A stretch of DNA of 41,127 nt from IMG/VR virus record IMGVR_UViG_3300030102_008575, positions 1-41,127 of that record. One strand, written 5' to 3'. The DNA is from a virus. This document shows, one piece after another, positions 31,660 through 38,986 of the stretch. The position numbers and the translations under genes are program-made. The notes under the pieces are model-generated. The model ran no database searches. It saw nothing but the letters and a program-made list of their open reading frames with translations, and was not told the origin of the DNA. Each line of letters starts with the position of its first letter. Position 1 is the stretch's first letter.

Positions 31660-31995
31660 CTATTTATTCAAAAAATTACTTTCAGACTTTTGTCTTACTC
31701 CACTCTTTAGAAGCTTTTGAACAACAACTTCAATTGAATCAGTTTTTAAACTAAGGTTATTTTTAAATAATTGATTACCATCATTAAATTGAAATAAGTA
31801 TTCGCCTCTAAAAGGTGTATTTTCAAAACAGGTAACATATACAGAAGATCCGGAAGGATCAATTAAAACAGTCCACCTTCTAGGGTCTGATTGACTATAC
31901 TTATTGAAGATACGTAAGGTTACAAAATCATTATCCTTAAGTCTCTTTATAAAATAACCAGGAGTTTTTAGTTTATTCTTTTTTTGATTGATCAT
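31660..31995 (-). CDS. Hypothetical protein next to the clamp gene (111 aa)
   Basis: This 111-residue protein follows gp45 with a one-base overlap. It is basic, with beta sequence VTLRIFNKYSQSDPRRWTVL and SSVYVTCFENTPFRGEYLF, then a helix DSIEVVVQKLLKSGV. It might be a small DNA- or protein-binding factor of the replisome, which is only inferred from its position between gp45 and other small genes. The late promoter of the next gene begins inside its stop codon. No family was recognised. Confidence 0.75.
   Translation of the reverse strand: MINQKKNKLKTPGYFIKRLKDNDFVTLRIFNKYSQSDPRRWTVLIDPSGSSVYVTCFENTPFRGEYLFQFNDGNQLFKNNLSLKTDSIEVVVQKLLKSGVRQKSESNFLNK
31661..31668 (-). promoter_or_regulatory. 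T4-type late promoter core (AATAAATA) inside the replication cluster
   Basis: On the minus strand AATAAATA is followed by GTTTT and the ATG at 31655. It overlaps the stop codon of the upstream gene. It would give the 106-aa gene, and perhaps rnh and gp61, late expression. Confidence 0.65.
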
Positions 31996-32717
31996 TATTG
32001 TGTAAGAGCTGAAATTATATATCTTAATTTAATATTGCTTTCTTCAATATCAAATACAACAACACCAAATTCAGTATTAATTTTAACTCTTATATCATCA
32101 TTTAATAAAGAAAGCAATCTAACGTTATCTAAATTAATAGATATAGGTTCAAGCTCAAAATCAACCTCTCCTAAGCTTAAAGTAAAGTTATCGGTATTAT
32201 GTCTAGCGCGATCAGTAAGCTCTGCCATTAAAGATTTACCATCAGTATAAAAGTAAATTTTATTAGTTTCGCTAGCGAAAGTACTTCCTTTAAACAGTCT
32301 CTGTATAGTAGCTTTATTTAAATTAAATTTTACATCAAATTTAAATTTATTGATCTTATCAATATTAATACTTGGCTTAGTAATAAAACCTTCTTCGTAA
32401 AGATGATACTTAAACTTTACACCATTACCTTTATATTGAAGATTGTTACTATTAACTTCAATATCAACTGACTCTTCTTCAATAGTATCTAATACATGCC
32501 TTAATTTTTTAACATCAGGTATATTTAAAGTATCAGAAAAGCTAAAGTCAGATTTATATTCACTATGTAATATTAAAGTACTATCAAGACTTGAAGCTAA
32601 GCTTACTAGTTTATCTTCTTTAACATCAAAGATAACACCAGTATCAATAATTTTTGAAACAGTATCTAAGTATTTTAGATATTCAGTTTTGCTTTTTAGT
32701 TTTAAGGTTTTTGCCAT
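31995..32717 (-). CDS. 45: Sliding clamp gp45
   Basis: This 240-residue protein (T4 gp45: 228 aa) is the trimeric processivity clamp of the phage polymerase and, in T4, the mobile activator of late transcription. The sequence has the clamp pattern: an N-terminal EYLKYLDTVSKIIDTGVIF strand-helix, a SLDSTLILHSEYKSDF strand region, LRHVLDTIEEESVDIEVNSN at the domain boundary, and C-terminal NIKLRYIISALTQ. The C-terminal 'LRYIISALTQ' is typical of gp45-type clamps. It sits two genes downstream of gp32. The presence of T4-type late promoters in the window agrees with a gp45-dependent late system. Confidence 0.88.
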   Translation of the reverse strand: MAKTLKLKSKTEYLKYLDTVSKIIDTGVIFDVKEDKLVSLASSLDSTLILHSEYKSDFSFSDTLNIPDVKKLRHVLDTIEEESVDIEVNSNNLQYKGNGVKFKYHLYEEGFITKPSINIDKINKFKFDVKFNLNKATIQRLFKGSTFASETNKIYFYTDGKSLMAELTDRARHNTDNFTLSLGEVDFELEPISINLDNVRLLSLLNDDIRVKINTEFGVVVFDIEESNIKLRYIISALTQ

Positions 32718-33162
32718 TATCTAATTTTAAACTAATATCTTCTAAAATCAAATTCTGCTTTTTAATAAGCTTTAACAATTCATCTAATTTAGTAGGTTCA
32801 GATAAATTAAATTCCATTTGATTAGGATCAACTTCATTAGCAGTTGAAGGTTGTTCTGTCCTAATAGTACGTTGAGCTGCAATTTCTTGAGCTGCTTGCT
32901 CAGGTGTAACAGTAGATACAGGGTCAGCTGATTCCCGCGTTTCAGATACTGGAGAATAAGGAACTACTTTTTGAGATTGTCGAGTAGTTGGTATTTGAGC
33001 TGTTTGCTCAAATACTCGTTTCATTTGATTTGATGATGGTAATAGATTATTAGAATCACCAACAATCATTTGATCCTGCTTATGCATCTGACCATATGTT
33101 TGACCCATAAGCTGCATTACTGCAGCTTTCTCTTCTGGGGTCATTCCTTGATGTGGTTCCAT
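32683..33162 (-). CDS. Hypothetical protein between gp32 and gp45 (159 aa)
   Basis: This 159-residue protein has a helical N-terminus (PEEKAAVMQLMGQTYGQMHK), a Pro/Thr/Ser/Gln-rich disordered middle, and a C-terminal coiled-coil-like helix (KLDELLKLIKKQNLILEDIS) followed by a basic tail (GKNLKTKKQN). It overlaps gp45 by 35 bases and follows gp32 after one base. The segment NQMEFNLSEP could be a short binding peptide, since QxxFxL is close to clamp-binding motifs, but this is speculative. No family was recognised. Confidence 0.75.
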   Translation of the reverse strand: MEPHQGMTPEEKAAVMQLMGQTYGQMHKQDQMIVGDSNNLLPSSNQMKRVFEQTAQIPTTRQSQKVVPYSPVSETRESADPVSTVTPEQAAQEIAAQRTIRTEQPSTANEVDPNQMEFNLSEPTKLDELLKLIKKQNLILEDISLKLDNGKNLKTKKQN

Positions 33163-33163
33163 A

Positions 33164-34000
33164 TTAAAGATCTTTTAGTAGTTCGTCAATATCTTCTTCT
33201 ACAGTATCATTTGATACTACAGCCGGCTCAGGCTCTGCAGGCGTTTCTACCGGTACGGGAGCTGAAGTTGTAGGAGTAGCTGCAGGCTCTTCCGTTCTAC
33301 AATAATAATGCTCATTAAGCATATCTTTTAGCTCATCATATGACTTAATAGTAAACACTTCAGTTAAGTCATGAGCTCCTTCATAGATACCTTTTTGCTC
33401 ATCTTCAGAAAGATCAATTTTACCAGCAGGAGTAAATCTAGAAGATACATAAGTAGGATAATCACCTTGCTGTTCTACTTTAATCTTAAAGTTTACACCT
33501 TCAGAGCCTAGATCAAAAATACGAGCACCAAACTCTTCTGCATCTTCACCTTCAATAGCTTCAGTAATAATTTTATGAAGCTGCTTACCATATCGAAGTA
33601 TCTTTACATTACCGTTATTATCAGGATTAGAAGGGTCATCAATAACATAAACGTTAACTAACCACTTCTCTAGACGACGTACAGCGCTCATTTTATCTTT
33701 TTCTTCTTCACTACCAGTTCTAAGAACCTTAAATCGTTCTTCAGCGATAGGATCACGCTCACCGAACGTTTGAGGGCTAAGAGCTTGAACGTATTGACCA
33801 GTAGCAAAAGAAGTCCATCCATGATTATAATAATGGAAGAAAGTCTTGCTCGGATCCTTAGCAAAAGGTAAAAGTCTTACCGTGTATGTATTACCTGCCT
33901 TAGTAGGCATAATTTCGTTAAACTTAGCTGACCCCTTACTATCAGAAGTAGCTAACGCATCTTTTATTGATTGAAACATTGAACTGTCAAAAGTACTCAT
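33164..34000 (-). CDS. 32: Single-stranded DNA-binding protein gp32, without zinc ligands
   Basis: This 278-residue protein (T4 gp32: 301 aa) coats ssDNA in replication and recombination. The core OB-fold region is recognisable: NTYTVRLLPFAKDP, RRLEKWLVNVYVIDDPSNPD with GNVKILRYGKQLHKII, and GVNFKIKVEQQGDYPTYVSS. The C-terminus is the acidic tail (VEEDIDELLKDL) used for protein contacts. Where T4 gp32 coordinates zinc through one His and three Cys, this protein reads ALSPQTFGERDPIAEERF with no cysteine; its only Cys is near residue 235. The first residues (STFDSSMFQSIKDAL) differ from T4. It is next to gp59, as in T4. A TATAAT-like element precedes its ATG. Confidence 0.9.
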   Translation of the reverse strand: MSTFDSSMFQSIKDALATSDSKGSAKFNEIMPTKAGNTYTVRLLPFAKDPSKTFFHYYNHGWTSFATGQYVQALSPQTFGERDPIAEERFKVLRTGSEEEKDKMSAVRRLEKWLVNVYVIDDPSNPDNNGNVKILRYGKQLHKIITEAIEGEDAEEFGARIFDLGSEGVNFKIKVEQQGDYPTYVSSRFTPAGKIDLSEDEQKGIYEGAHDLTEVFTIKSYDELKDMLNEHYYCRTEEPAATPTTSAPVPVETPAEPEPAVVSNDTVEEDIDELLKDL

Positions 34001-34006
34001 GCTATA

Positions 34007-34012
34007 ATTATA
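34007..34012 (-). promoter_or_regulatory. TATAAT -10-like element before gp32
   Basis: On the minus strand TATAAT is followed by TATAGC and the ATG at 34000, a six-base spacing like that of the late cores. No GGAACT box or clear -35 is visible. It could give gp32 its own early or middle transcript. Confidence 0.4.
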
Positions 34013-34016
34013 CTGA

Positions 34017-34676
34017 CTATGAGCTAAACTTCAAGAGTCTTTGTTCTATTATTTTAAGACCTTTCTTAGCTTTGTCTTTTAATACTTTGGAACTAAGGAA
34101 CTTTGCTCTTGTTTGAGCATATAAGTCGTAAAAATCTTGAATAATCCAAGTTAATGTACCTTGTTGTTCCTTTATAACTTTATCTACATTTAAGGCATGT
34201 AGTAGATAAAAATTTATTTGATGATTCTTTAAATGTATAAATGGTTCCGGAAGTGCGTCTGCATATTCAGACTCTTTAAACGATTTATATGTTGCTAAAG
34301 TTATTTGTTTATCTAAACAATACTCAAAAATAAACTTTAAACATTCTTTTAAAGTGCTGATACTATCTTCGCTATCGGGATTTTGAACTTCTTTATCTTT
34401 ACAATATAGAGAGTAACACTTTATTGCTTTCCTTGTATTAAAGAACGATAAATCAAAATAATTATCTACTCCATAAACCTTGTATGGAGCAATAAAAAAG
34501 TCGCTATAGTTTATATGATTGTATTTAGATAAAAGTAAACTTAATTTTTTAAGAGCTACTTCATCTTTACTTTCTAAATTATCAAAATTTTGTCTAAGTC
34601 TAACAGGCTTGTTTTTAGCCTTACGAGAAGCATATAAGTAGCTATTATATATTGACTTCTCTTTCTCTGTTATCAT
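34017..34676 (-). CDS. 59: Helicase loader gp59-like protein
   Basis: This 219-residue all-helical, basic protein matches T4 gp59 (217 aa) in length, composition and place directly upstream of gp32. gp59 loads helicase gp41 onto gp32-coated forks. The N-terminal half has KKLSLLLSKYNHINYSDFF and YGVDNYFDLSFFNTRKAIKC, and the C-terminal half has HLKNHQINFYLLHALNVDKV, then LTWIIQDFYDLYAQTRAKFL, which parallel the gp59 segments around its 'LLQSNIISFETFILLDSFLN' helix. Sequence similarity is weak by eye, so the gene neighbourhood carries much of the weight. It overlaps the upstream gene by 4 bases. Confidence 0.75.
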   Translation of the reverse strand: MITEKEKSIYNSYLYASRKAKNKPVRLRQNFDNLESKDEVALKKLSLLLSKYNHINYSDFFIAPYKVYGVDNYFDLSFFNTRKAIKCYSLYCKDKEVQNPDSEDSISTLKECLKFIFEYCLDKQITLATYKSFKESEYADALPEPFIHLKNHQINFYLLHALNVDKVIKEQQGTLTWIIQDFYDLYAQTRAKFLSSKVLKDKAKKGLKIIEQRLLKFSS

Positions 34677-34969
34677 AGATCTATATCTGAATGGGAATTA
34701 AGGAACTTTGTAATATATTTCGACTTAGTAATGGATGGTTCAAAGTCTATAAATAGTTTAACTACATCGTAGTTAGTTTCAATAGTTAAAAGCTCTTTTA
34801 ATATGTTCCTTATTTTTTCTTCTTGTAATACTAATATAAAGATATTTTGTAATGATAACTTTTTGCCTTTCAATTGAGAGCAAAAAGTACAAAAACAAAG
34901 AAGTAAATGCTCAGTCTCATCTTTTATTAACGTACTAGAAGGTGCTTGATTTATATTATTGTTTAGCAT
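34673..34969 (-). CDS. Small hypothetical protein upstream of gp59 (98 aa)
   Basis: This 98-residue protein is helical with three cysteines in LLLCFCTFCSQLKG and a helical core SLQNIFILVLQEEKIRNILK. Its end reads LNSHSDIDL. In T4 the gene upstream of 59 is 33, the late-transcription co-activator (112 aa), so position and size suggest gp33. The sequence does not show the gp33 pattern I know, and the C-terminus only weakly resembles the clamp-binding tail (T4: LDFLL). It overlaps both neighbours (7 and 4 bases). I leave it unnamed. Confidence 0.7.
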   Translation of the reverse strand: MLNNNINQAPSSTLIKDETEHLLLCFCTFCSQLKGKKLSLQNIFILVLQEEKIRNILKELLTIETNYDVVKLFIDFEPSITKSKYITKFLNSHSDIDL

Positions 34970-35832
34970 TGGGTAAATTGTTTAGTTAAAGTTGCGAATT
35001 GCTCAGTTAACTTACCTCCTGCTGCAGCTGCATGGCCACCTCCATCACAAAGTTTTTTTGCTAATAAACTTACATCAACATCACAATTTTTATTTCTTCT
35101 AAAAGATACTGTTTTGGTTTTTGTATTAACTATAATACTAATATCAGCTTCGTATTTACTTAGTAAGAAATGAGCAAGCTCTCCTACAGCATAATCACCA
35201 AAAGTTGCTACTATATTATAATCTTTAATTTTTCCTTTAAAAATATTGTTGGTACTAATCTGCTCTTTGAATTTTTTAAAGAAGAGTTTTATAGAATTTT
35301 TTTGATGAGGATTAAATTCGGTTAACCCATTATAAAAGCTACTAATAAAATTTTCAGTTTTAGGAGCATTGAGATTGTAGTATATAGCGTTTAACTTTAA
35401 CGAGTCATTATTTGATTTATACCAATCATACTGACATATTAACTCAGTAAGATTTTTTTGTTCGTCAGTTAAGTTAAGATGTGTTTTAAATTTATCGCTA
35501 ATCAAATTTACACAAGAAAAAAAGCTATCATCTATTATCACTTTAGATTTTTTGTATAAATTTTTATTTTTAAAGTGATTAGTATGTGTATCGATAATAA
35601 CTGTATTTTTTCTATCAGCTAATTGTATTTGTTCAGTATTAAGATCTAAATCTACTATAAAGATTCTATCGTAATGATCAAGTGTTTGTTGAGCTCCTTT
35701 AAAGCGACCAGTAAAAGTTGACTCTGTGACATCATTTATACTAAATGTCTTACAGTCTTTATATAACCATCTTAATACAAGAGCTCCACCGGCTCCGTGT
35801 AAATCGGTATCGGTCCATACTTGGATATTCAC
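34963..35832 (-). CDS. DHH/DHHA1-family phosphoesterase-like protein
   Basis: This 289-residue protein resembles the RecJ/NrnA-type DHH phosphoesterases, which degrade ssDNA or short oligonucleotides using Mn2+. The N-terminus has VWTDTDLHGAGGALVL, comparable to motif I (D.D..G). IFIVDLDLN matches motif II. The namesake DHH motif reads IIDTHTNH, so its middle His is replaced. QYDW may be motif IV. The C-terminal DHHA1 domain has SFRRNKNCDVDVSLLAKKL and DGGGHAAAAGGKL, an intact GGGH substrate-binding loop. It lies between gp41 and gp59. Nuclease activity is uncertain given the altered motif. Confidence 0.8.
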   Translation of the reverse strand: MNIQVWTDTDLHGAGGALVLRWLYKDCKTFSINDVTESTFTGRFKGAQQTLDHYDRIFIVDLDLNTEQIQLADRKNTVIIDTHTNHFKNKNLYKKSKVIIDDSFFSCVNLISDKFKTHLNLTDEQKNLTELICQYDWYKSNNDSLKLNAIYYNLNAPKTENFISSFYNGLTEFNPHQKNSIKLFFKKFKEQISTNNIFKGKIKDYNIVATFGDYAVGELAHFLLSKYEADISIIVNTKTKTVSFRRNKNCDVDVSLLAKKLCDGGGHAAAAGGKLTEQFATLTKQFTQC

Positions 35833-35859
35833 TGTTTATATTTACTATAAGTTCCTTAT
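35832..35859 (-). promoter_or_regulatory. GGAACT box with TATAGT/TATAAA before the DHH-family gene
   Basis: On the minus strand GGAACT abuts TATAGT, and TATAAA lies six bases before the ATG at 35832. It shares the box and order seen before 1666, 27911 and 38986. Confidence 0.4.
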
Positions 35860-37163
35860 GTTGCAAGTCCAACTAAAGCGCTTAAAGTTTCGTTACCATC
35901 ATCTTCAAACTCTATATCATCTGCTTCTTCAATAGATAAAGTACTATAGTCTATACGCATAGCTTGAGTAGTACCCCGAGGCCCATAACGATTTTTCATC
36001 ATACCGAGTCTAATAATACCTAACTCTCTATCTTCTTCGTTTTGATATATAGATACAATAACGTCTGCAGTAGCAGCCAATCCAATAGATTCAGATATAG
36101 TAGCAAGATCGGGATTATCGGTATCAAAACCTGACCTATTTAACTGAGTAGCTGATATAATAGGACACTCAAATATATAACTCATAGCTCGAACTTGCTC
36201 AGTAACGTGCTTTATACGTTCATATGAATTATTACCCATAGTTGAATGCATTAAGTTAAGATAATCTAAAACTATAGCATCTAACTTAATACCCTTATCT
36301 TGAAACTTCTTTACAAAGCCTTTAAGTTGACTAGGAGTAATAGTAGAGGGAGGAAACTCTTTAATAAAGATCTTACCTTCTTCACTCTTAACTGCATCTC
36401 TAATAGTATGAGTATTACCAGCTAGTTCTTTCATAGGTATTTTAGTTACATTAGTACAAAGCCTACGAGCATATAGCAACTCCGACATCTCTAAAGTTAC
36501 TAATAAAACATTTTTACCTTGCTGAGCTATATTAGTAGCAACATTACCCAAAAAGATAGACTTACCAATATTAGTCTCACCAGCAAATACATATAAAGAT
36601 TTACCTGCTTCAAGGAAACCACCACCTAAAGTTTCATCTAACCAGTCCCAAGTACTAGGTACATGCCTTTCAACAGAGTTTATATCATCAATCAAGAGAT
36701 CAATATCGTTAAAAAGATCTAAACCTAAGTCAGTAACTAAATTAATGTTGCATGACTTTTCAAACTTATCTAATACTACAGATGTATCAACTTTACCATT
36801 AGATACATCTTCAGCTACATTAAGCATAGTATGATATACAGCTTTCTCTTTTAAGAACTGCTCAGTATTATCATACAACTCATCATTATCTAAATCTTTA
36901 TCTATATCATTAAACGATACTACCAATTCTTTGAAAGATTCCTTCTGCTCATCAGTTACTAAATGAGATTTAATCTCAGTAGTAGTAGGGAGCTTGTTAC
37001 GCTTTTCAGAGAACTCTCTTATAATAGTAAAGATACTAGCTATCGATTTATTCTTAAAAAATTCAGGCTTTACAAAATCAGCAACAGAAGCGAGGTAAGT
37101 CCCATCAGTAAGAGACTTATAGATAAGGACATTTTCGAAATAGTCTAAGTCCAGTTTACTCAC
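35856..37163 (-). CDS. 41: Replicative DNA helicase gp41 (DnaB family)
   Basis: This 435-residue protein (T4 gp41: 475 aa) is the hexameric 5'-3' helicase that works with primase gp61 and is loaded by gp59. The Walker A motif reads FAGETNIGKSIFLGNVATNI near residue 190. VLLVTLEMSELLYARRLCTN is the next conserved strand, AIVLDYLNLM is Walker B, and PIISATQLNRSGFDTDNPD is the sensor region. GMMKNRYGPRGTTQAM holds the arginine-finger segment. The first 130 residues form the helical N-terminal domain. The start is GTG at 37163; no ATG gives the expected MSKLDLDYFENV beginning. It leads the series DHH-98 aa-gp59-gp32-gp45. Confidence 0.92.
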   Translation of the reverse strand: MSKLDLDYFENVLIYKSLTDGTYLASVADFVKPEFFKNKSIASIFTIIREFSEKRNKLPTTTEIKSHLVTDEQKESFKELVVSFNDIDKDLDNDELYDNTEQFLKEKAVYHTMLNVAEDVSNGKVDTSVVLDKFEKSCNINLVTDLGLDLFNDIDLLIDDINSVERHVPSTWDWLDETLGGGFLEAGKSLYVFAGETNIGKSIFLGNVATNIAQQGKNVLLVTLEMSELLYARRLCTNVTKIPMKELAGNTHTIRDAVKSEEGKIFIKEFPPSTITPSQLKGFVKKFQDKGIKLDAIVLDYLNLMHSTMGNNSYERIKHVTEQVRAMSYIFECPIISATQLNRSGFDTDNPDLATISESIGLAATADVIVSIYQNEEDRELGIIRLGMMKNRYGPRGTTQAMRIDYSTLSIEEADDIEFEDDGNETLSALVGLAT

Positions 37164-37182
37164 GTTTATATAATACTATACT

Positions 37183-37836
37183 TTATTTGCTTTTCCACTT
37201 ATCTAAAAACCACTCTTGACCCTTACTAAACTCTTCAGTAAAGGAAGTTAACCCGGGAGAGTTATGAGTTATCATTATATCACCTACACCTACTTTAAAA
37301 CCTGCTTTATGACATTGCATTGAATAATCTAAATCATAAAAATGCCATTTTGATGGACACGATTCATCAAATCGTATCTTATTAAAAACTTTTCTCTTAA
37401 TAGCCATTAATACACCGTCAATAATAACTACTCTATGTGGATATGAACCAAAAGGCGTCATATGTTTTTCTTTTTCGTCACCATGAGCAACTGCTCCGTG
37501 TAAGTTTTTAGATCCAAAACCACCACCCATTAGATGCCATAGAGCTGGTGGCTTTAAATCGACTTCAGTTGTACCTGCACAACCAATAACGTCATATTTT
37601 TTGAATAACTTTTCTAATCTTTCATCTGTTAAGTTTTCTAAAATGACATCATCATGAACTAATACTAAATTTTGCACATTTTCTTGAATAGCAAAATCGA
37701 TAGCTTTATTATATACCTTTTGTAAAGAGTCAGTATTGTTTTGCTTAAAAATAACTGATGAATTTTCTGATGTTTTCCATAGAAGTGTATCAGTATCTTT
37801 ACCAGCAGTAGCTGAAAATATCATATTCTCTATCAT
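37183..37836 (-). CDS. Glycosyltransferase-like protein (StrF / GT2-like family)
   Basis: This 217-residue protein looks like the GT-A-fold family related to StrF, frequent in T4-like marine phages. The pattern is visible: VYNKAIDFAIQENVQNLVLV, then HDDVIL (the metal-binding D.D region), KYDVIGCAGTTEVDL, HRVVIIDGVLMAIKRKVF, and HFYDLDYSMQCHKAGFKVG, where the DLD-type acidic residues are expected at the active site. ITHNSPGL is the closing segment. It overlaps the upstream amidotransferase gene by 4 bases (ATGA), so the two are expressed together. The sugar and acceptor are unknown; DNA base, capsid or host glycan are all possible. Confidence 0.8.
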   Translation of the reverse strand: MIENMIFSATAGKDTDTLLWKTSENSSVIFKQNNTDSLQKVYNKAIDFAIQENVQNLVLVHDDVILENLTDERLEKLFKKYDVIGCAGTTEVDLKPPALWHLMGGGFGSKNLHGAVAHGDEKEKHMTPFGSYPHRVVIIDGVLMAIKRKVFNKIRFDESCPSKWHFYDLDYSMQCHKAGFKVGVGDIMITHNSPGLTSFTEEFSKGQEWFLDKWKSK

Positions 37837-38504
37837 ATAAACGAAAAGGGTGAATCATGTTTAAACTCACAAACTTTATTCCATCTACGAGTTTTATTAT
37901 TAAGTCTTACTATTACTCCTTCAGGTACTTCTTTAAGACCCTCACCACCTAACGTAGAATAATCGCCGTTGTTATTGTAGTGTAGTAAAGAGCCTGAACG
38001 AGCTAAAAATACTTCATTAGTATCGCAAAAAATAATACTCAAAGCGTAAGTACCTGAAAGTTGTTCTAAAGTCTTCTTAATAATTTTCTTTGCATCAACT
38101 ATAATCTTACCCTTCTTATGTTCTCGGTCAGTAAAGTATTCTAAGATTTGAACTATAACTTGTGTATCAACGATAGTATCTAAATTATACATCGTATTAA
38201 GTTTTTTATGATTAGTTAGTACTCCGTTATGAGATACTAACCAAGATATAGTTTCAAACGGATGAGACGTATCATAATTATAAGCTCTCATTGATGAAGT
38301 AGGAGCTTGAACATGACCGAGATAATAATTAGTCCTTGGTTGATAAGTATACTTATCAAAATTTATATCACCTTTTTTCTTTCTTATAAACTGATCATCA
38401 TCTGATAAACTTACAATACTACTAGCAAAATTACCTCTTTGTTTGTTTGCTTCATAAAGAACCTCAAACATAGAAGTATTAAAAGATCCAAAAATAGCGC
38501 ACAT
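37833..38504 (-). CDS. Class II glutamine amidotransferase
   Basis: This 223-residue protein is a stand-alone N-terminal-nucleophile GATase, which releases ammonia from glutamine. All key features can be seen: Cys2 immediately after the initiator (MCAIFGSF), KQRGNFASSIVSL corresponding to the 'RG....S' loop, LGHVQAPTSS for the 'GH.R.AT' loop, WLVSHNGVLTNHKKL for the 'HNG...N' oxyanion/substrate loop, and DTQVIVQIL, then LSGTYALSIIF. There is no synthase domain, so ammonia must go to a partner protein. Candidates are the coupled glycosyltransferase-like protein (37183-37836) or the QueC-like protein 2 kb away. The preceding 29-base gap is AT-rich without a clear promoter. Confidence 0.9.
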   Translation of the reverse strand: MCAIFGSFNTSMFEVLYEANKQRGNFASSIVSLSDDDQFIRKKKGDINFDKYTYQPRTNYYLGHVQAPTSSMRAYNYDTSHPFETISWLVSHNGVLTNHKKLNTMYNLDTIVDTQVIVQILEYFTDREHKKGKIIVDAKKIIKKTLEQLSGTYALSIIFCDTNEVFLARSGSLLHYNNNGDYSTLGGEGLKEVPEGVIVRLNNKTRRWNKVCEFKHDSPFSFI

Positions 38505-38533
38505 ATAATATGTTAATATATGTTAAATGATAA

Positions 38534-38986
38534 TCAATCTTCCCACGGAAACTTAAAGCCATCTTCCCACATATAAGAGTTATCTACATATCTACTGCTA
38601 GGACCATCAGGACCTTCTGCTCTAATACGTTCGCTTAATCTTCGCATTTGTAGTATCCATTGAGTTGGATTACTAATACTTTCTCTATTATCTTTATCTA
38701 TACGCCAAAAGAAATCAATTGTTCCAAATCTTTTATCTTTAGCTAAACAATTATCCGGATAATCAATTCCATCAATATTATACCACTTCTTTTTCTTTTT
38801 CTTAGTTTTTACAATGCCTAAGTTTTTAAGAGTCTTTCTACCTAAACCTTTTACTTTAAACAAGTCATCATTATTTCTAAAAGGTCTAAAACCCATTATT
38901 CTAGCTGCTGTAGTTCTACCAACACCGGGTACTTTACACAGCTCTCTCTTGTTCATCTTGTTAAAATCCTTATAATTCAGCTTCAT
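38534..38986 (-). CDS. Helix-hairpin-helix DNA-binding protein
   Basis: This 150-residue protein has two helix-hairpin-helix motifs in its first 60 residues, of the ComEA/UvrC type: ELCKVPGVGRTTAARIM and LFKVKGLGRKTLKNLG, each with the hydrophobic-x-G-hydrophobic-G hairpin that binds DNA backbone. A run of basic residues (KTKKKKKKWYN) follows. The C-terminal part has KRFGTIDFFWRIDKDNRESI and QWILQMRRLSERIRAEGPDG, for which I know no family. It could be a DNA-structure or repair factor. Its ATG is 17 bases from the divergent late gene at 39004. Confidence 0.8.
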   Translation of the reverse strand: MKLNYKDFNKMNKRELCKVPGVGRTTAARIMGFRPFRNNDDLFKVKGLGRKTLKNLGIVKTKKKKKKWYNIDGIDYPDNCLAKDKRFGTIDFFWRIDKDNRESISNPTQWILQMRRLSERIRAEGPDGPSSRYVDNSYMWEDGFKFPWED

